The notes under the pieces were generated by a model. That model ran no database searches, was not told the origin of the DNA, and saw only the letters and a list, made by a program, of their open reading frames with translations. The position numbers and the translations under genes were made by a program. Positions 26,539 through 35,170 of a DNA stretch of 64,000 nt are shown piece after piece. This stretch comes from Acidobacteriota bacterium (GTDB taxonomy: Bacteria > Acidobacteriota > Thermoanaerobaculia > Multivoradales > J023): contig JAJCXR010000048.1 of NCBI GenBank assembly GCA_029263315.1, positions 186,001 through 250,000 of the forward strand, written 5' to 3'. Numbering within the stretch: the stretch's first letter is position 1; the number at the start of each line of letters is the position of its first letter.

Positions 26539-27563
26539 CGACCGACCCCGCGTCCCACCTCGAGCATGCGCTCCACCGAGCGTCGGGCGCGCTCGGCCAC
26601 TTGCGGCGCCACCTCGACGGCGTGGGTCATGGTCTGCAAGGAGTGAAGGATCTTCGGCAAGGTGATGCGCTTCATGTGCGGGCATAGGTTGCAAGGTCGA
26701 ACAAATTCGACATCAGGATGCTCCACCGCCACATTGTCGCTCATCGAGCATTCGGTGATCATCACCACCCGGCTCGGTTTGTGGTCACCGACATAACCGA
26801 TCATGCCGGAGGTCGAGCCCACGTAATCCGCTTCCGCCAACACGTCTTGCGGGCATTCGGGATGGGCCAGCACCACCACATCCTGGTGGCCCGAGCGATA
26901 ACTGCGGATCTCGGCGGCGGTGAAGCGCTCGTGCACCTCGCAGTGGCCCTGCCAGAGAATGAGCTCGACGTCGGTCTGGGTGGCGACATACTGGCCCAGG
27001 TATTCGTCCGGCAGGAAAATCACCCGTTCCGCCCCCAGGGACTCCACCACCTCCACGGCGTTGGCGGAGGTGCAGCAGATATCGCACTCGGCTTTGACCT
27101 CGGCACTGGTGTTGACGTAGGTGACCACCGGCACGCCGGGATAGCGTTGCCGCAGCAATCTCACATCGGCGCCGGTGATCGACTCGGCCAGGGAGCAACC
27201 GGCCTTGAGATCCGGGATCAAAACGGTCTTGCCCGGATTGAGAATCTTGGCCGTTTCAGCCATAAAGTGCACACCGCAGAGAACGATGACATCGGCGTCG
27301 GTTTCAGCAGCCAGGCGGGCCAAGGCCAGCGAGTCGCCACTCAGGTCGGCGACGCCGTGGAAGATTTCCGGCGTTTGGTAGTTGTGGGCCAGGACAACGG
27401 CGTTGCGCTCTTTCTTCAGGCGCTCGATCTCGGCGATGTAGGGGGCGTGCACCGGCCACTCCACCTGGGGAATGACATGTTTGACGCGCTCGAAAATCGG
27501 TGCGGTGGCGGCGGCGATCTGGGCCGTATATTCGAGGACCGGGGTTGCGGAGATGGATTGCAT
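26535..27563 (-). CDS. nadA: quinolinate synthase A
   Basis: 342 aa from ATG 27563 (GAGGTG upstream). NadA signatures are VVLAHNYQTPEIF near residue 60, VLCGVHFMAETAKIL, and three cluster Cys in the LKAGCSLAE, ECDICCTSANAV and CNLCPHMKRIT contexts that bind the [4Fe-4S] cluster. It condenses iminoaspartate with dihydroxyacetone phosphate to quinolinate. First nad gene; two 21-bp palindromes upstream suggest NrtR control of nadABC. Confidence 0.95.
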   Translation of the reverse strand: MQSISATPVLEYTAQIAAATAPIFERVKHVIPQVEWPVHAPYIAEIERLKKERNAVVLAHNYQTPEIFHGVADLSGDSLALARLAAETDADVIVLCGVHFMAETAKILNPGKTVLIPDLKAGCSLAESITGADVRLLRQRYPGVPVVTYVNTSAEVKAECDICCTSANAVEVVESLGAERVIFLPDEYLGQYVATQTDVELILWQGHCEVHERFTAAEIRSYRSGHQDVVVLAHPECPQDVLAEADYVGSTSGMIGYVGDHKPSRVVMITECSMSDNVAVEHPDVEFVRPCNLCPHMKRITLPKILHSLQTMTHAVEVAPQVAERARRSVERMLEVGRGVGR

Positions 27564-27624
27564 GTGGGGCACCTCGTTTGAATTTGGGCCTCGAAGGATC
27601 AGACCCAGAGCAAGAAGCAAAGAC

Positions 27625-27645
27625 TTATACTCAACATGAGCATAA
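27625..27645 (-). promoter_or_regulatory. putative NrtR operator 1 (21-bp palindrome)
   Basis: Half-sites TTATACTCA and TGAGCATAA are separated by three bases, with one mismatch in 9 bp of symmetry. It is 62 bp upstream of nadA and downstream of nrtR. The second copy at 27696 shares the right half exactly. NrtR proteins bind 21-bp palindromes near NAD genes; assignment rests on position, length and repetition. Confidence 0.65.
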
Positions 27646-27695
27646 CTGAGACCCTATTGACACCGACTTTCAATCAGCAGTCGGCTAGGAATGAC

Positions 27696-27716
27696 TTATG
27701 CTAATTTTGAGCATAA
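27696..27716 (-). promoter_or_regulatory. putative NrtR operator 2 (21-bp palindrome)
   Basis: Half-sites TTATGCTAA and TGAGCATAA with a three-base centre and one mismatch. Its centre is 71 bp from that of operator 1, roughly seven helical turns, which would allow cooperative binding or looping around the nadA promoter between them. Confidence 0.65.
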
Positions 27717-27844
27717 GGGGTTGTCAAGCCCTTTAGTGAAGAAAATCCGCCCCATCTTCATCCGACCATTCTTCATCGGGTAGGGGATTCTCTCGGCGGC
27801 GTGCTTTCCCGCAGGTGTCACCAAGAGCGCAGGACCCCACCGGG

Positions 27845-28900
27845 TCAAGGGGTGCGCAGCGCCGGCAGCCCAACCCCGGGGGTCGGACGTTCCCGCAAAA
27901 CGTCCCGGCGAAAACAGAACAGCTCCGCCGGACGGCCGCCGGTCCCGGAGGAAACCTCCCCGGTGCCTTCCACCAGCCCCCCCTTCTCGACCAAACGTCG
28001 AAAATTCTGCTTGTGCAGCGGCGTTCCCGCCAAAGCCTCGACCACCCGCTGCAACTGCAGCAAGGTGAAAGTCGGTGGCAAGAGCTCAAAAACCACCGGC
28101 CGATACTTGATCTTGCCGCGCAAGCGGCTGATGGCGGTGGCGACGATGCGACGATGGTCGAAACCCATGGCACGGCCGAAGTGGCGGTCTTCGACGGGAT
28201 GGGGGCTTGCCGCCGGCATATCGCGCCAGGCCTCCCCCACCAACTGCGCCTCGTAGAGCAATTCGTAGCGATCGAGCACCCGCTCGGCGTCCCAGGGCGC
28301 GCCGCCCAATCCGAAGGCGATGTCCACCCGCTCCCGACGTTCGGCCCGGCGCGAGCTGTGCTCCGATTCCTCCACCCAACGGGCCAAGGCCGGGGCCAGA
28401 CGTTGGGCCAAGATGAGCGGCCGTCCCCGTCGCCAGTCTTCCCAGGGGAAGTACTCGTACCAAGGCCGCCAGACGGCGTTGACGCCGGTCGCCGGGGTTT
28501 CTTGACGGCCCAACGTGAGGTAACCGATGGACACCACCCGCGGTCCCCCGAGGCGCTGCCGCGGGTCCCGATGGCGGTCACCAAAGGTATAGAGCTGCTC
28601 GACGTAGCCCACTTCGAGACCGGTCTGCTCGCGAACCCAGCCCCGCAGCGCCAGCTCCAGGGTGCGGTCGCGGTCGGCGTCGAGGGGGCCAAAGGGCAAG
28701 GCATCCACCGGTCGCGACGACGACGCTCCTGCGGACGGGCCCTTGTCCACCGCCTCGGGCGGCGCAGCGCCGCCTTCGTCCTGCTGCTGATCGACCACCG
28801 GAAGCCGTCGCGGCAGGGTCAAGATCCTCGGTTCCTCATCGGTCACCGCCAAAATAACGGCGTTGAGGCCGATGACCACTTGGGGCGTCTCGGGGCTCAT
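27845..28900 (-). CDS. nrtR: Nudix-related transcriptional regulator NrtR
   Basis: 351 aa. The N-terminal half (about 1-190) is a Nudix-like fold with divergent Nudix-box residues (LELALRGWVREQTGLEVGYVEQLYTFGD). The C-terminal half is a winged helix (GKIKYRPVVFELLPPTFTLLQLQRVVEALAG and HKQNFRRLVEKGGLVEGTG), the architecture of NrtR, which represses NAD genes and responds to ADP-ribose. A low-complexity insert (about 35-65) enlarges the fold. Start overlaps the lipB stop by ATGA; nadABC follows on the same strand. Confidence 0.87.
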   Translation of the reverse strand: MSPETPQVVIGLNAVILAVTDEEPRILTLPRRLPVVDQQQDEGGAAPPEAVDKGPSAGASSSRPVDALPFGPLDADRDRTLELALRGWVREQTGLEVGYVEQLYTFGDRHRDPRQRLGGPRVVSIGYLTLGRQETPATGVNAVWRPWYEYFPWEDWRRGRPLILAQRLAPALARWVEESEHSSRRAERRERVDIAFGLGGAPWDAERVLDRYELLYEAQLVGEAWRDMPAASPHPVEDRHFGRAMGFDHRRIVATAISRLRGKIKYRPVVFELLPPTFTLLQLQRVVEALAGTPLHKQNFRRLVEKGGLVEGTGEVSSGTGGRPAELFCFRRDVLRERPTPGVGLPALRTP

Positions 28901-29730
28901 GGCCGAAGGCTCGAGTCTTGAAGCTCGTCACTCGCTGGCTGCCACTCTAAGATGCGTCGCCGCAGCTGAGCGCCGTCGACGGCCACCGGGGAGCGACCGA
29001 AGCGCGCCGCCAGGTGGCCGGCCACACGGGCCGCGATATCTTGCAAGGACGGCGGTTCCGGCGATGGATCACGCTCGGCCAAGAGCTGTTGAACCGAGGT
29101 CATCTTCACCTGTGGCAAACCGCAGGCGACAATGCCGCCGAAGTGGCTCAGTCGGGTTGAGACGTTGAGGGCAAAGCCGTGTAGGGTGATCCAGCGGGAA
29201 AGATGCACGCCGATGGAGGCGATCTTGGCGTCACCGACCCACACGCCGACGTTTTCTTGGCCGTCCCGGACCCGAGCCTCGATGCCGAGCTCCGCTAGGC
29301 TGAGGATCAGGCCCTCCTGCAGGTCCCGCACGTACCGCCGGATATCCCTTCGATCCGGATTGAGGTCGATGATCGGATACCCCACCAGCTGTCCCGGGCC
29401 ATGGTAGGTCACTTTGCCCCCCCGGTTGGTGGGCTCCACCTCGACCCCTTGCTCGGCCAACCAGGCGTCGTCCGCCACCACGTCGTTTCTGGAGGCATTG
29501 CGGCCGACGGTGAACACCGGCGGATCGTGCTCCAGCAACAGCAACCAATCCTCACTGCCCGGAGCCCGACGGATGCCCTGCCGCAGCTCCTCCTGCAGCG
29601 CCGCGGTGGCCGCATAGGGCACGGCGCCGAGATAGCTCCAAGCCAGGCGTCGAGCACCGGGCTCGCCGGTGCTCGGAGTGATTGGGGCCGCGGCAGCCCG
29701 CGCCGCCTCGCCTCGGGGTGACTCAGACAC
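28897..29730 (-). CDS. lipB: lipoyl(octanoyl) transferase
   Basis: 277 aa from GTG 29730. LipB hallmarks are RGGKVTYHGPGQLVGYPI, the catalytic Lys in DAKIASIGVHLSRW and the catalytic Cys in GGIVACGLPQVKMTS. Transfers octanoate from ACP to lipoyl domains. An Ala-rich extension of about 25 residues precedes the core. Two bases downstream of the hydrolase gene and overlapping nrtR, so it lies in one minus-strand operon. Confidence 0.94.
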   Translation of the reverse strand: MSESPRGEAARAAAAPITPSTGEPGARRLAWSYLGAVPYAATAALQEELRQGIRRAPGSEDWLLLLEHDPPVFTVGRNASRNDVVADDAWLAEQGVEVEPTNRGGKVTYHGPGQLVGYPIIDLNPDRRDIRRYVRDLQEGLILSLAELGIEARVRDGQENVGVWVGDAKIASIGVHLSRWITLHGFALNVSTRLSHFGGIVACGLPQVKMTSVQQLLAERDPSPEPPSLQDIAARVAGHLAARFGRSPVAVDGAQLRRRILEWQPASDELQDSSLRP

Positions 29731-29732
29731 GG

Positions 29733-30524
29733 CTACGGGTTTCCCCCGATGGAGCTCTGCAAAAAGGCTTCGCTAATCTGCCAAAGCAGCGGCAAGCGGT
29801 CCAACAGACGATGGTCGCCGTCGCCCATCAAATGCAGGGAAATGCACTCCGCCCGGCACCGTGACGTGAGGTCCAACACCGTCCGCCAATCGACACTGAG
29901 ATCGTTCTTGCCCTGGAAGATCAGGGTCGGCGTACTGTATAGATCCGCCAGGCGTTGCACCCCGAAGCTCCGCAAATCCTCGATCAGGCGCCAGCTCAGC
30001 TGACAGCTCACCAACTCGTGCTCGAAGGTGATCACCCCGTCCCGCTGCCAACGCTGCCGTTGCGAGCTGGTGAAACGCTCCAGGAGCCCCTTGTCGAGCT
30101 CCAAGGCCGGGGCGATATGAATGGCGGCGGCGATATCTCGGGGATGTAGGGCGGCGTACCACATGGCGGAGGCACCGCCCATGGAGGATCCGAAGAGCAC
30201 CAGGCGCTCAAAGCCTTCGGCCCGCAAGTGCCCATGCACACGCCCGATATCCTCGAGGTTGCGCGACAGGGTGAGGTCGGCGAAGCGCCCCCCCGATTCG
30301 CCGTGGGATTGGAAATCGAAGGAACAGAAGGCGACACCGGAGCCCAGACAGCGCCGGCGAAAGAACTCCGCCTTGGTCCCCTGCTGCTGGGATCCAAAAC
30401 CATGCAGGTAAAGGACCACCAAGGAAGTCTTCGGGGCCGCCGCTGGCGGACGCGACAAACGCACCGCGAGATGGGACTCTCGGCCCGGTTCATCGATGGG
30501 TAGCTGGAATGCGGCGGTGTTCAT
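29733..30524 (-). CDS. alpha/beta hydrolase
   Basis: 263 aa from the ATG at 30524 (an ATG at 30545 would add seven residues). Typical hydrolase: VVLYLHGFGSQQQGTKAEFF oxyanion region, FDFQSHGES, nucleophile elbow FGSSMGGASA, and DGDHRLLD carrying the likely catalytic His near the end. Family resembles YqiA/esterase-like acyl hydrolases acting on small esters or peptides. First gene of the hydrolase-lipB-nrtR-nadABC block, divergent from a membrane protein gene. Confidence 0.82.
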   Translation of the reverse strand: MNTAAFQLPIDEPGRESHLAVRLSRPPAAAPKTSLVVLYLHGFGSQQQGTKAEFFRRRCLGSGVAFCSFDFQSHGESGGRFADLTLSRNLEDIGRVHGHLRAEGFERLVLFGSSMGGASAMWYAALHPRDIAAAIHIAPALELDKGLLERFTSSQRQRWQRDGVITFEHELVSCQLSWRLIEDLRSFGVQRLADLYSTPTLIFQGKNDLSVDWRTVLDLTSRCRAECISLHLMGDGDHRLLDRLPLLWQISEAFLQSSIGGNP

Positions 30525-30706
30525 GGGCCCTATTCTGCCGGCCACGGCATGTCGGTGACGGTGGCTCGCCGCGGGATCATATCGTCACACCGGGGCAAAA
30601 TCAGTTGTTTGTCGCCCCGTAGATGCAGATCTTGTCCTTCGAAATAGAACCGCGGTTCGATACTCTTATCTGCCTCAAGCCACAACGGCCACACAAGGAG
30701 CTATGC

Positions 30707-31273
30707 GTGCCCAGCTATTTGACCCAACTGACCGCCACCGACGGCCTCGCCCTGCTCCTCGGCCTGGCCCTCTTGATCTTCGGCCGACGACTCTATTGGC
30801 TGGTCCTCGGGGGCCTGGGATTTTACCTCGGGCTGTCATTGGCAGGCCAGCTGATGAAGGGTTCCACCTCCGGCATGGAGCTCGGCATCGCCTTCCTGTG
30901 CGGTGTCTTGGGGGCTTGGCTGGCCATCTGGGCCCAAAAGGCCGCCATCGGCCTCGGCGGCTTCCTGTTGGGGGGCGCCGGCGGTTTTTGGCTCGCTGCC
31001 TCCGTCCTCGCCCCGGCCCTGCAATGGCGCCTGGAGATCGGCATTTGGATTGTCGCCGCCGTCGGGGCCATCGTCGGCGTTTTCCTCGGTGCCATGCTGT
31101 TCGAGGCCACGCTGATCTTCGTCTCGTCGTTGATGGGGGCCGCACTGATGGCCAGCCGCACCGGGCTGGGCCACCCCAGGGAGCTTTGGTTGGTGCTCAT
31201 TCTGCTCTGTCTGGGCATCCTCATCCAATCCCGCAGGGGCCAACCGGAGCCAACGGCACAGGAGGATTCGTAG
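30707..31273 (+). CDS. multi-spanning membrane protein
   Basis: 188 aa from GTG 30707, six bases after AGGAG; an ATG at 30703 is out of frame. Seven hydrophobic segments with many small residues (FLLGGAGGFWLAASVLAP, IVGVFLGAMLFEATLIFV), arranged like DUF4203/TMEM198-type proteins. No signal peptide and no catalytic motif; function unknown. Divergent from the hydrolase-lipB operon. Confidence 0.65.
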   Translation: MPSYLTQLTATDGLALLLGLALLIFGRRLYWLVLGGLGFYLGLSLAGQLMKGSTSGMELGIAFLCGVLGAWLAIWAQKAAIGLGGFLLGGAGGFWLAASVLAPALQWRLEIGIWIVAAVGAIVGVFLGAMLFEATLIFVSSLMGAALMASRTGLGHPRELWLVLILLCLGILIQSRRGQPEPTAQEDS

Positions 31274-31296
31274 GGGGGCCGGGCTGCGGGACGGCC

Positions 31297-31362
31297 AGCT
31301 AGCTTCCCTCCGAAAAAGTGATGCGAGGCACCGATTCTGGTAAAACGGGGCGGGAGCTAGCT
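31297..31362. repeat. imperfect inverted repeat between convergent genes
   Basis: AGCTAGCTTCCC at 31297-31308 and GGGAGCTAGCT at 31352-31362 match with one extra base; the 43-base interior contains an A-run. It overlaps the lptE stop. Possibly a weak bidirectional transcription end. Confidence 0.3.
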
Positions 31363-31922
31363 CAGAAGCCTTCCAACAAATCGGTCACCAGGGTTTCGGC
31401 AAAGCGTAGGGAGGTCTCTTCGATGGCGATGTTCTCGCGATCGAAGTAGCCGATGCCCTCTTCCACCAGCGGGTAGTCCTCGCGGAACAGGTAGCGAGCG
31501 TTGCTCCACACCACCTCCCCTGAGTCCTCACCGGCCGCCGGAGGACGCTCGAAGCGCATGTCCGCCGTGATGGTGATCTCGAAATTGTTCGCCAAACCGT
31601 CGGAACCAAAGGTGGAGGGCCGCACCTCGAAGGCCAGCACCTTGCCTCGCAAGGTGGCGTCGGCCTCGGCCTCGGAGTTGACGACGTTGAAACGGCGTCG
31701 GGTGACCAACTCGTCGGAGATGGCCTGGGTGAGGATCTGCTCCACCTGGGCCCGAGAGGTGGCATTCTCCAACGGCTCGATGTAAATCTTGACGATGTCT
31801 TCAGGGATGTTGGTCCCCTTACCGGCCAGGCTGTAACCACAGCCGGTCAGACCCAGGACCATGAGCAGAGCGGCCAGCAGACCAGCCCCACCGCGCAACG
31901 CTCGTGTCTCGATGCTCGACAT
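31362..31922 (-). CDS. lptE: LptE-like LPS-assembly lipoprotein
   Basis: 186 aa from ATG 31922. Lipobox LTGC (Cys28) followed directly by GYSLAG, the typical LptE start, and IYIEPLENATSRAQVEQILTQAISDEL, which matches the conserved N-terminal helix of the family. LptE plugs LptD in the outer membrane for LPS delivery. Sits 41 bp after the transglutaminase-like gene; no lptD in this window. Confidence 0.85.
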   Translation of the reverse strand: MSSIETRALRGGAGLLAALLMVLGLTGCGYSLAGKGTNIPEDIVKIYIEPLENATSRAQVEQILTQAISDELVTRRRFNVVNSEAEADATLRGKVLAFEVRPSTFGSDGLANNFEITITADMRFERPPAAGEDSGEVVWSNARYLFREDYPLVEEGIGYFDRENIAIEETSLRFAETLVTDLLEGF

Positions 31923-31963
31923 CAAATTCCCTTTCGGGGCCCTTGTTTGGGCCCGACCGACGT

Positions 31964-33145
31964 TCAACGCTTGCTCTCCCGACCCCGTGACGGCGCGTCA
32001 CGGCCCAAGACGGGAAGCGACAAAGTCTTGCGAATCAAACCCGGCAGATCGACCTGCCGTTCCAAGACACCGCGCCCGGGCAACAGGAGACGGAGCTCGT
32101 AGTTGCCCGGATCCAGACCCACAAAGGTGGTGCCACCGTCGACTAAGGCGTGGGTCATGCGGCTGGCCTTGCCGGTGAGCACGGCGATACCGTGGCTTTG
32201 GTCTTCCAAGCGCACGCTCAAGGTGGCGGCCAGCTGACGCTCCGAGTTGCGGCGCGCCGTCACGCCGGGGGCGGCCAGGGGAAAGACGTCCACCGTATCC
32301 ACCTCGTCCCGGCGCTCGAGCAGCAAACCCTCCAGGCCCTGCTCCGGCACCACCATCTCGCTGCCCAGCCGGATGTAGGTGGCGGGCACATAGTGGTGGG
32401 TGCTCAAGGGGTCGCTGAAGACCCACCCGCGATCCGGCAGAAAGGTTTCGATCCAGCGATGGTAACCCTGGGCCCCTCCCCCGCCACCGCCCACCACATA
32501 GCCGGCCACTTCCCGGGATTCGATGCCCACCGATTCGAGCATCGACACCGTCAGACGAGCGACGCCGGTGCAATAGCCGGAGCGCCGCTTGAGGACCGAC
32601 TCGGAGTCCTGGGGTTGCTGTCGGTCGAGATTGTATTCGATATGGCGCGCCACCCAGCCGAGGATCCTCGAAGTGGCTTCATATTGGGTGTCCGCCCCGG
32701 CGGTGACGCCGCGGGCGAGGCGGGAGATGGCGTCGGCGCCCTGGCTGCCGACCTGGCGCTCACTCGCCGGCCCCTTCTGCGGCTCACGGTCCCGGTCTTT
32801 CGATCGCGCCTCTGGCTTCAGCGGCTGAAATCGGCTGTTGCTGATCAGCGGTGAGGCGTCGACTTCGACCCGCACTTCGTCACCGATCACCTCCAGGCGA
32901 TAACCGGTATTGCTGTAAGGGGTGATGTGGGCGCCGGCCGGTGCCAGGAGGCGTGAACGATCCATCCCTTCGACGGCAAAACCTGCCGCCGCCACGGCGA
33001 CGGGCAGCAGCAGTGCGCCAAGGCAAGCGAGCGCCGTCGTCCAGACACCAAGGCGGCTGCTCAGCCTCAGGCCGGACGATTTCGCGGCGGCGGCGCCAGC
33101 TCGATCATCGTCCTGCCGCTTCGAGATGCGGGATCTCGAGCTCAT
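31964..33145 (-). CDS. transglutaminase-like domain envelope protein
   Basis: 393 aa. An N-terminal TM/signal helix (VWTTALACLGALLLPVAVAAAG) is followed by a linker and a transglutaminase-like core at about 150-260 with catalytic Cys in RSGYCTGVARLTVSML, His in GYHRWIETFLPDRGW and Asp in the FSDPLS strand. The C-terminal 120 residues form a beta domain. Catalytic triad intact. The ATG overlaps the nusB stop (ATGA), and lptE follows. Substrate unknown. Confidence 0.82.
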   Translation of the reverse strand: MSSRSRISKRQDDDRAGAAAAKSSGLRLSSRLGVWTTALACLGALLLPVAVAAAGFAVEGMDRSRLLAPAGAHITPYSNTGYRLEVIGDEVRVEVDASPLISNSRFQPLKPEARSKDRDREPQKGPASERQVGSQGADAISRLARGVTAGADTQYEATSRILGWVARHIEYNLDRQQPQDSESVLKRRSGYCTGVARLTVSMLESVGIESREVAGYVVGGGGGGAQGYHRWIETFLPDRGWVFSDPLSTHHYVPATYIRLGSEMVVPEQGLEGLLLERRDEVDTVDVFPLAAPGVTARRNSERQLAATLSVRLEDQSHGIAVLTGKASRMTHALVDGGTTFVGLDPGNYELRLLLPGRGVLERQVDLPGLIRKTLSLPVLGRDAPSRGRESKR

Positions 33146-33606
33146 GGAGCTACGGGTTGCTGTTCGGCGGTCAAGACTTCGGACTGCAGAACCCCGTCCA
33201 GGAGACCGTTGACGAAGCGCCCCGAGTTTTCTGAGCCGAATTTCTTGGCCAGCTCGATGGCTTCGTCGACGATCACCACCTTAGGAACGCTCTCTTCATG
33301 CAGCATCTCGTAGATCGCCAGCCGCAGGATGTTGCGGTCGATGGTGGGCATGCGCTCCAGGCGCCAATTTTCAGCGTGGCTGCGGATCATCTGATCGATG
33401 ACTTCCGTATGATCCAGCGTCCCTTCCACCAAGCGACGGGCGTACTCGAAGGCATTCTGCAGCAACCGCCCTTGGGCTCCGGCCTTGCGTTCCGAGGTGC
33501 CGCGGGATGCCGCGTCACGCTCGGCGGCAGCTTGTTCAGCCTGCTCGGCCAGCTCGACAAAGGGAGCGTCTTCGGAGGCCTCTGCCGCCCTCCGCGGCTT
33601 GGTCAC
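33142..33606 (-). CDS. nusB: NusB transcription antitermination protein with an unusual N terminus
   Basis: 154 aa from GTG 33606. The C-terminal part is clearly NusB (ERMPTIDRNILRLAIYEMLH, VPKVVIVDEAIELAKKFGSE, GRFVNGLLDGVL), and RRLVEGTLDHTEVIDQMI fits the middle helices. The first 50 residues are Ala/Glu-rich and lack the expected Arg-rich ARELALQ-LY first helix that helps bind boxA RNA. No ATG or ribosome binding site precedes it; upstream is a 15-bp tandem repeat. Either a divergent NusB or a gene with a damaged 5' end. Confidence 0.72.
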   Translation of the reverse strand: MTKPRRAAEASEDAPFVELAEQAEQAAAERDAASRGTSERKAGAQGRLLQNAFEYARRLVEGTLDHTEVIDQMIRSHAENWRLERMPTIDRNILRLAIYEMLHEESVPKVVIVDEAIELAKKFGSENSGRFVNGLLDGVLQSEVLTAEQQPVAP

Positions 33607-33609
33607 TGG

Positions 33610-33653
33610 CGGGGTGCCGCCCAGCGGGGTGCCGCCCAGCGGGGTGCCACCCC
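33610..33653. repeat. 15-bp tandem repeat between nusB and the divergent gene
   Basis: CGGGGTGCCGCCCAG occurs at 33610-33624 and 33625-33639, with a partial third copy to 33653. It fills the whole 47-bp space between the nusB GTG and the ATG at 33654, where promoters and the true nusB start would be expected. Confidence 0.8.
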
Positions 33654-34124
33654 ATGATCGCCCCCCTGCGCCGACGCCACCGCTGGACGTTCATCCTGCT
33701 GGCCATCGCCCTGCCGACCTTGGTGGTCGCTGCCCTCAGCCAACGTCCGGGGCGGGATCTCGCGCCTTCGACAAACCCCGACCGGCTACCCATCCCGGCA
33801 TCGAGCACGACGCTGGACCCCCTGTTCGACGATCCACCGAGCCGAGGCCATCTGTGGGCGGAGGGGAACCAAGCGCTGCTGGCGGTCGATAATCCAGGGG
33901 CCACCCGACAACCGGATGTATTGCTCTATTGGACAGGGTCCGCGGAGGCGGCTTCCGATGGCGACCGGTTGCCGACGGACGCCGTCCTGCTCGGCCCGCT
34001 GCCGAGCCGTGGCTCGCGCCTCTACGCGCTCCCCAGGGCGACGGCGGGGGGCCAGTTGCTGCTCTATAGCCTGGCCCATCAGCAGCTCACGGGTCGCGCC
34101 ACCCTACCGGAGATTTCCCCATGA
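33654..34124 (+). CDS. membrane-anchored hypothetical protein ahead of a redox operon
   Basis: 156 aa from ATG 33654. One N-terminal TM anchor after a basic start (RRRHRWTFILLAIALPTLVVAAL), then an extracytoplasmic domain of about 125 residues without Cys. Its stop overlaps the ferric-reductase/Rieske gene by ATGA, so it is in the same operon. No family recognised; may be an envelope subunit of the redox complex. Confidence 0.6.
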   Translation: MIAPLRRRHRWTFILLAIALPTLVVAALSQRPGRDLAPSTNPDRLPIPASSTTLDPLFDDPPSRGHLWAEGNQALLAVDNPGATRQPDVLLYWTGSAEAASDGDRLPTDAVLLGPLPSRGSRLYALPRATAGGQLLLYSLAHQQLTGRATLPEISP

Positions 34125-35170
34125 GCGTTTCGTATCAAGCGGTCGGCTGGAATCGCCAAAAGAAAGTCTACGACTGGACTTTAGCTTTGGGCCTGCTCAG
34201 CTACCTTGGCCTTTTCATCGGCCTGACGGTGGCCACCCATCCGGAGATCACCGCCGAAACCTTGCTCATCCGGGCCTTCGGCACCGCCGCTCTGTTGCTG
34301 CTGCACATCGTTCTGGCCATCGGCCCCTTGTGCCGCTTGAACCGCCGTTTCCTGCCCTTGCTCTACAACCGACGGCACCTGGGGGTCACCATGTTCATCA
34401 TGGCCTTGGCCCACGGCGTCTTCTCGATCATCCAATTTCACCTCTTGGGGCCCCTGAACCCGCTGGTCAACGTGCTGGTTGGCAACTCACGTTACGGCGA
34501 TCTGAGCCAGTTCCCGTTCCAGCCCCTCGGCCTAGCCGCCCTGGGCATCCTCTTTTTGATGGCCGCCACCAGCCACGATTTCTGGTTGGCCAACCTTTCG
34601 GCGCCGGTGTGGAAGAGCTTGCATATGTTGGTTTACTTGGCCTACGGCTTGGTGGTCGCCCATGTCGCCCTCGGAATTTTGCAGTATGAGACCCAGCCCC
34701 TTTTGGTGGCCTTGTTGGCGGCCGGAGGGTTGACCCTTCTCAGCCTGCACCTGTGGGCCGCCTGGCGGGAACGGGGCGCTGATCGCAGCCTAGCCGAGGC
34801 CGACGATGCCTGGGTGGATGTGTGCGCCGTCGACGATATCGCCGAGAAGCGGGGCAAGGTCGTCACGGTGGCTGGCGAACGTTTGGCGATCTTTCGCTAC
34901 GACGGCAAGATCTCCGTCCTGTCCAATGTTTGCCAGCACCAGAACGGGCCCCTCGGGGAGGGCAAAATCGTCGACGGATTTGTCGTCTGCCCATGGCACG
35001 GTTACCAATACAAACCGGATTGCGGCGCCTCACCGGAGCCCTTCAACGAAAAGATTCCAACCTTCGAGGTGCGGCTCGACAATAACCGAGTGTTGGTGAA
35101 TCCGCGGCCCAATCTGCCCGGCACTCCGGTGGCTCCGGCGCTCATCGAAGGGAGCCCCTCCCATGGCTGA
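34121..35170 (+). CDS. ferric-reductase-like membrane domain fused to a Rieske [2Fe-2S] domain
   Basis: 349 aa. Residues 15-215 hold six TM helices with paired His for heme (LLLLHIVLAIG, MFIMALAHGVFS, SLHMLVYLAYGLVVAHV), as in ferric reductase-like/MsrQ-type proteins. Residues 230-330 are a Rieske domain with C271-x-H273 and C290-x-x-H293 (VCQHQNG and VVCPWHGYQY), which can bind a 2Fe-2S cluster. The cluster domain probably exchanges electrons with the membrane hemes. Overlaps genes on both sides. Confidence 0.85.
   Translation: MSVSYQAVGWNRQKKVYDWTLALGLLSYLGLFIGLTVATHPEITAETLLIRAFGTAALLLLHIVLAIGPLCRLNRRFLPLLYNRRHLGVTMFIMALAHGVFSIIQFHLLGPLNPLVNVLVGNSRYGDLSQFPFQPLGLAALGILFLMAATSHDFWLANLSAPVWKSLHMLVYLAYGLVVAHVALGILQYETQPLLVALLAAGGLTLLSLHLWAAWRERGADRSLAEADDAWVDVCAVDDIAEKRGKVVTVAGERLAIFRYDGKISVLSNVCQHQNGPLGEGKIVDGFVVCPWHGYQYKPDCGASPEPFNEKIPTFEVRLDNNRVLVNPRPNLPGTPVAPALIEGSPSHG

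Noticed and set aside
26718..27581. A 287-aa plus-strand frame opposite nadA
   Set aside because: His/Gly/Val-rich antisense shadow of a fully conserved nadA; no ribosome binding site and no motif.
27733..28704. A 323-aa minus-strand frame over nrtR
   Set aside because: Composition is Trp/Arg/Pro-rich shadow sequence; the nrtR frame has the Nudix and winged-helix motifs and an ATGA overlap with lipB.
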